From a virus: a stretch of DNA of 53,668 nucleotides. The DNA lies in IMG/VR virus record IMGVR_UViG_3300043778_000094, positions 1 to 53,668 of that record; one strand, given 5' to 3'. Both the position numbers and the translations under genes were made by a program. Position 1 is the first letter of the stretch. Each line of letters starts with the position of its first letter. This document shows positions 53,542-53,668 of the stretch, one piece after another. The notes beneath the pieces were generated by a model. That model was not told where the DNA came from and did not search any database. It worked only from the letters and a program-made list of their open reading frames with translations.

Positions 53542-53668
53542 CCCAACGGTGCGGCTACCGCTCTACGCGGGTCGCAGGGGAAAGGCAAGCGTTTTCAATG
53601 CCGGATTGTTCACCGGAAGCCAGGGCGGAACGTCGGCGGCAGATCGCCGATTTGTGGCGCAGCATCGG
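53542..53668. repeat. Terminal direct repeat, right copy
   Basis: Exact copy of bases 1-127. It includes the truncated second copy of the start of the gpW-like gene; this should not be counted as a separate gene. Confidence 0.9.

Noticed and set aside
1-53668. CRISPR array, tRNA or rRNA genes, insertion sequences
   Set aside because: No regularly spaced direct repeats with spacers, no cloverleaf and no transposase were recognised by eye; a tRNAscan/minced run would be needed to exclude them fully.

Overview
The window is a complete, circularly closed genome of a temperate tailed phage. The first 127 bases are repeated exactly at the end, so the unique length is about 53,541 bp and the real gene order runs across the junction. 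The DNA is GC-rich. The phage carries two regulators typical of Alphaproteobacteria (a GapR/DUF2312 protein and a SciP/DUF1153 protein) and a GH108 endolysin, so an alphaproteobacterial host is likely. The virion is a hybrid: a lambda-like head (gpA terminase, gpW, gpB portal, gpC protease/Nu3 scaffold, gpD, gpE, gpFII) on a Mu-like contractile tail (sheath, tube, frameshifted chaperone, tape measure, gpN, gpP, gp45-gp48). It is therefore a myovirus-type particle.

Layout. (i) 52918 across the junction to 25907, rightward: late module with a gpZ-like protein, head, four gpD-type decoration paralogues (one fused to a fibre), neck and surface proteins, tail, baseplate, fibres, holin candidate and endolysin. 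One leftward coiled-coil gene (8222-9001) interrupts it. (ii) 25908-27463: candidate attP region and a leftward tyrosine integrase behind a consensus promoter with an operator. (iii) 27468-35144, leftward: an early operon with a Rad50-like ATPase, an Fe-S PD-(D/E)XK nuclease, ParB-like and Cys-rich proteins. (iv) 35312-36356: membrane protein, HTH repressor and control region. (v) 36357-40263, rightward: Cro-like protein, replication protein, GapR-like protein with AT-hooks and RuvC-like resolvase, closed by a strong terminator. (vi) 40433-46211: leftward small-terminase genes whose first start codon overlaps that of the rightward large terminase, followed by a ParB / methyltransferase / ParB / ABC-ATPase-GNAT cassette that looks like a DNA-modification system. 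(vii) 46203-52560, leftward: an operon of small accessory genes.

The most striking discovery is in region (vii). Seven intergenic spacers of this operon fold as type I hammerhead ribozymes on the transcribed strand. Each has the CUGANGA core, stem II, GAAA, stem III, a U-H cleavage site and a closing stem I. Most stem sequences differ between copies while pairing is kept. Each ribozyme is followed by a near-invariant translation box (GCAAUGGAG, then AUG 6-7 nt later). In six of seven the 3' strand of stem I can re-pair with a downstream copy of its partner, which would leave a hairpin at the new 5' end of the released message. In three cases the UGA of the catalytic core is also the stop codon of the gene before. 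The arrangement reads as a self-dicing polycistronic mRNA that yields units with a standard 5' end. I am not aware of a described operon organised this way.

No tRNA, rRNA, insertion sequence or CRISPR array was recognised. All functional calls are from reading the sequence and known family patterns; no database search was possible.
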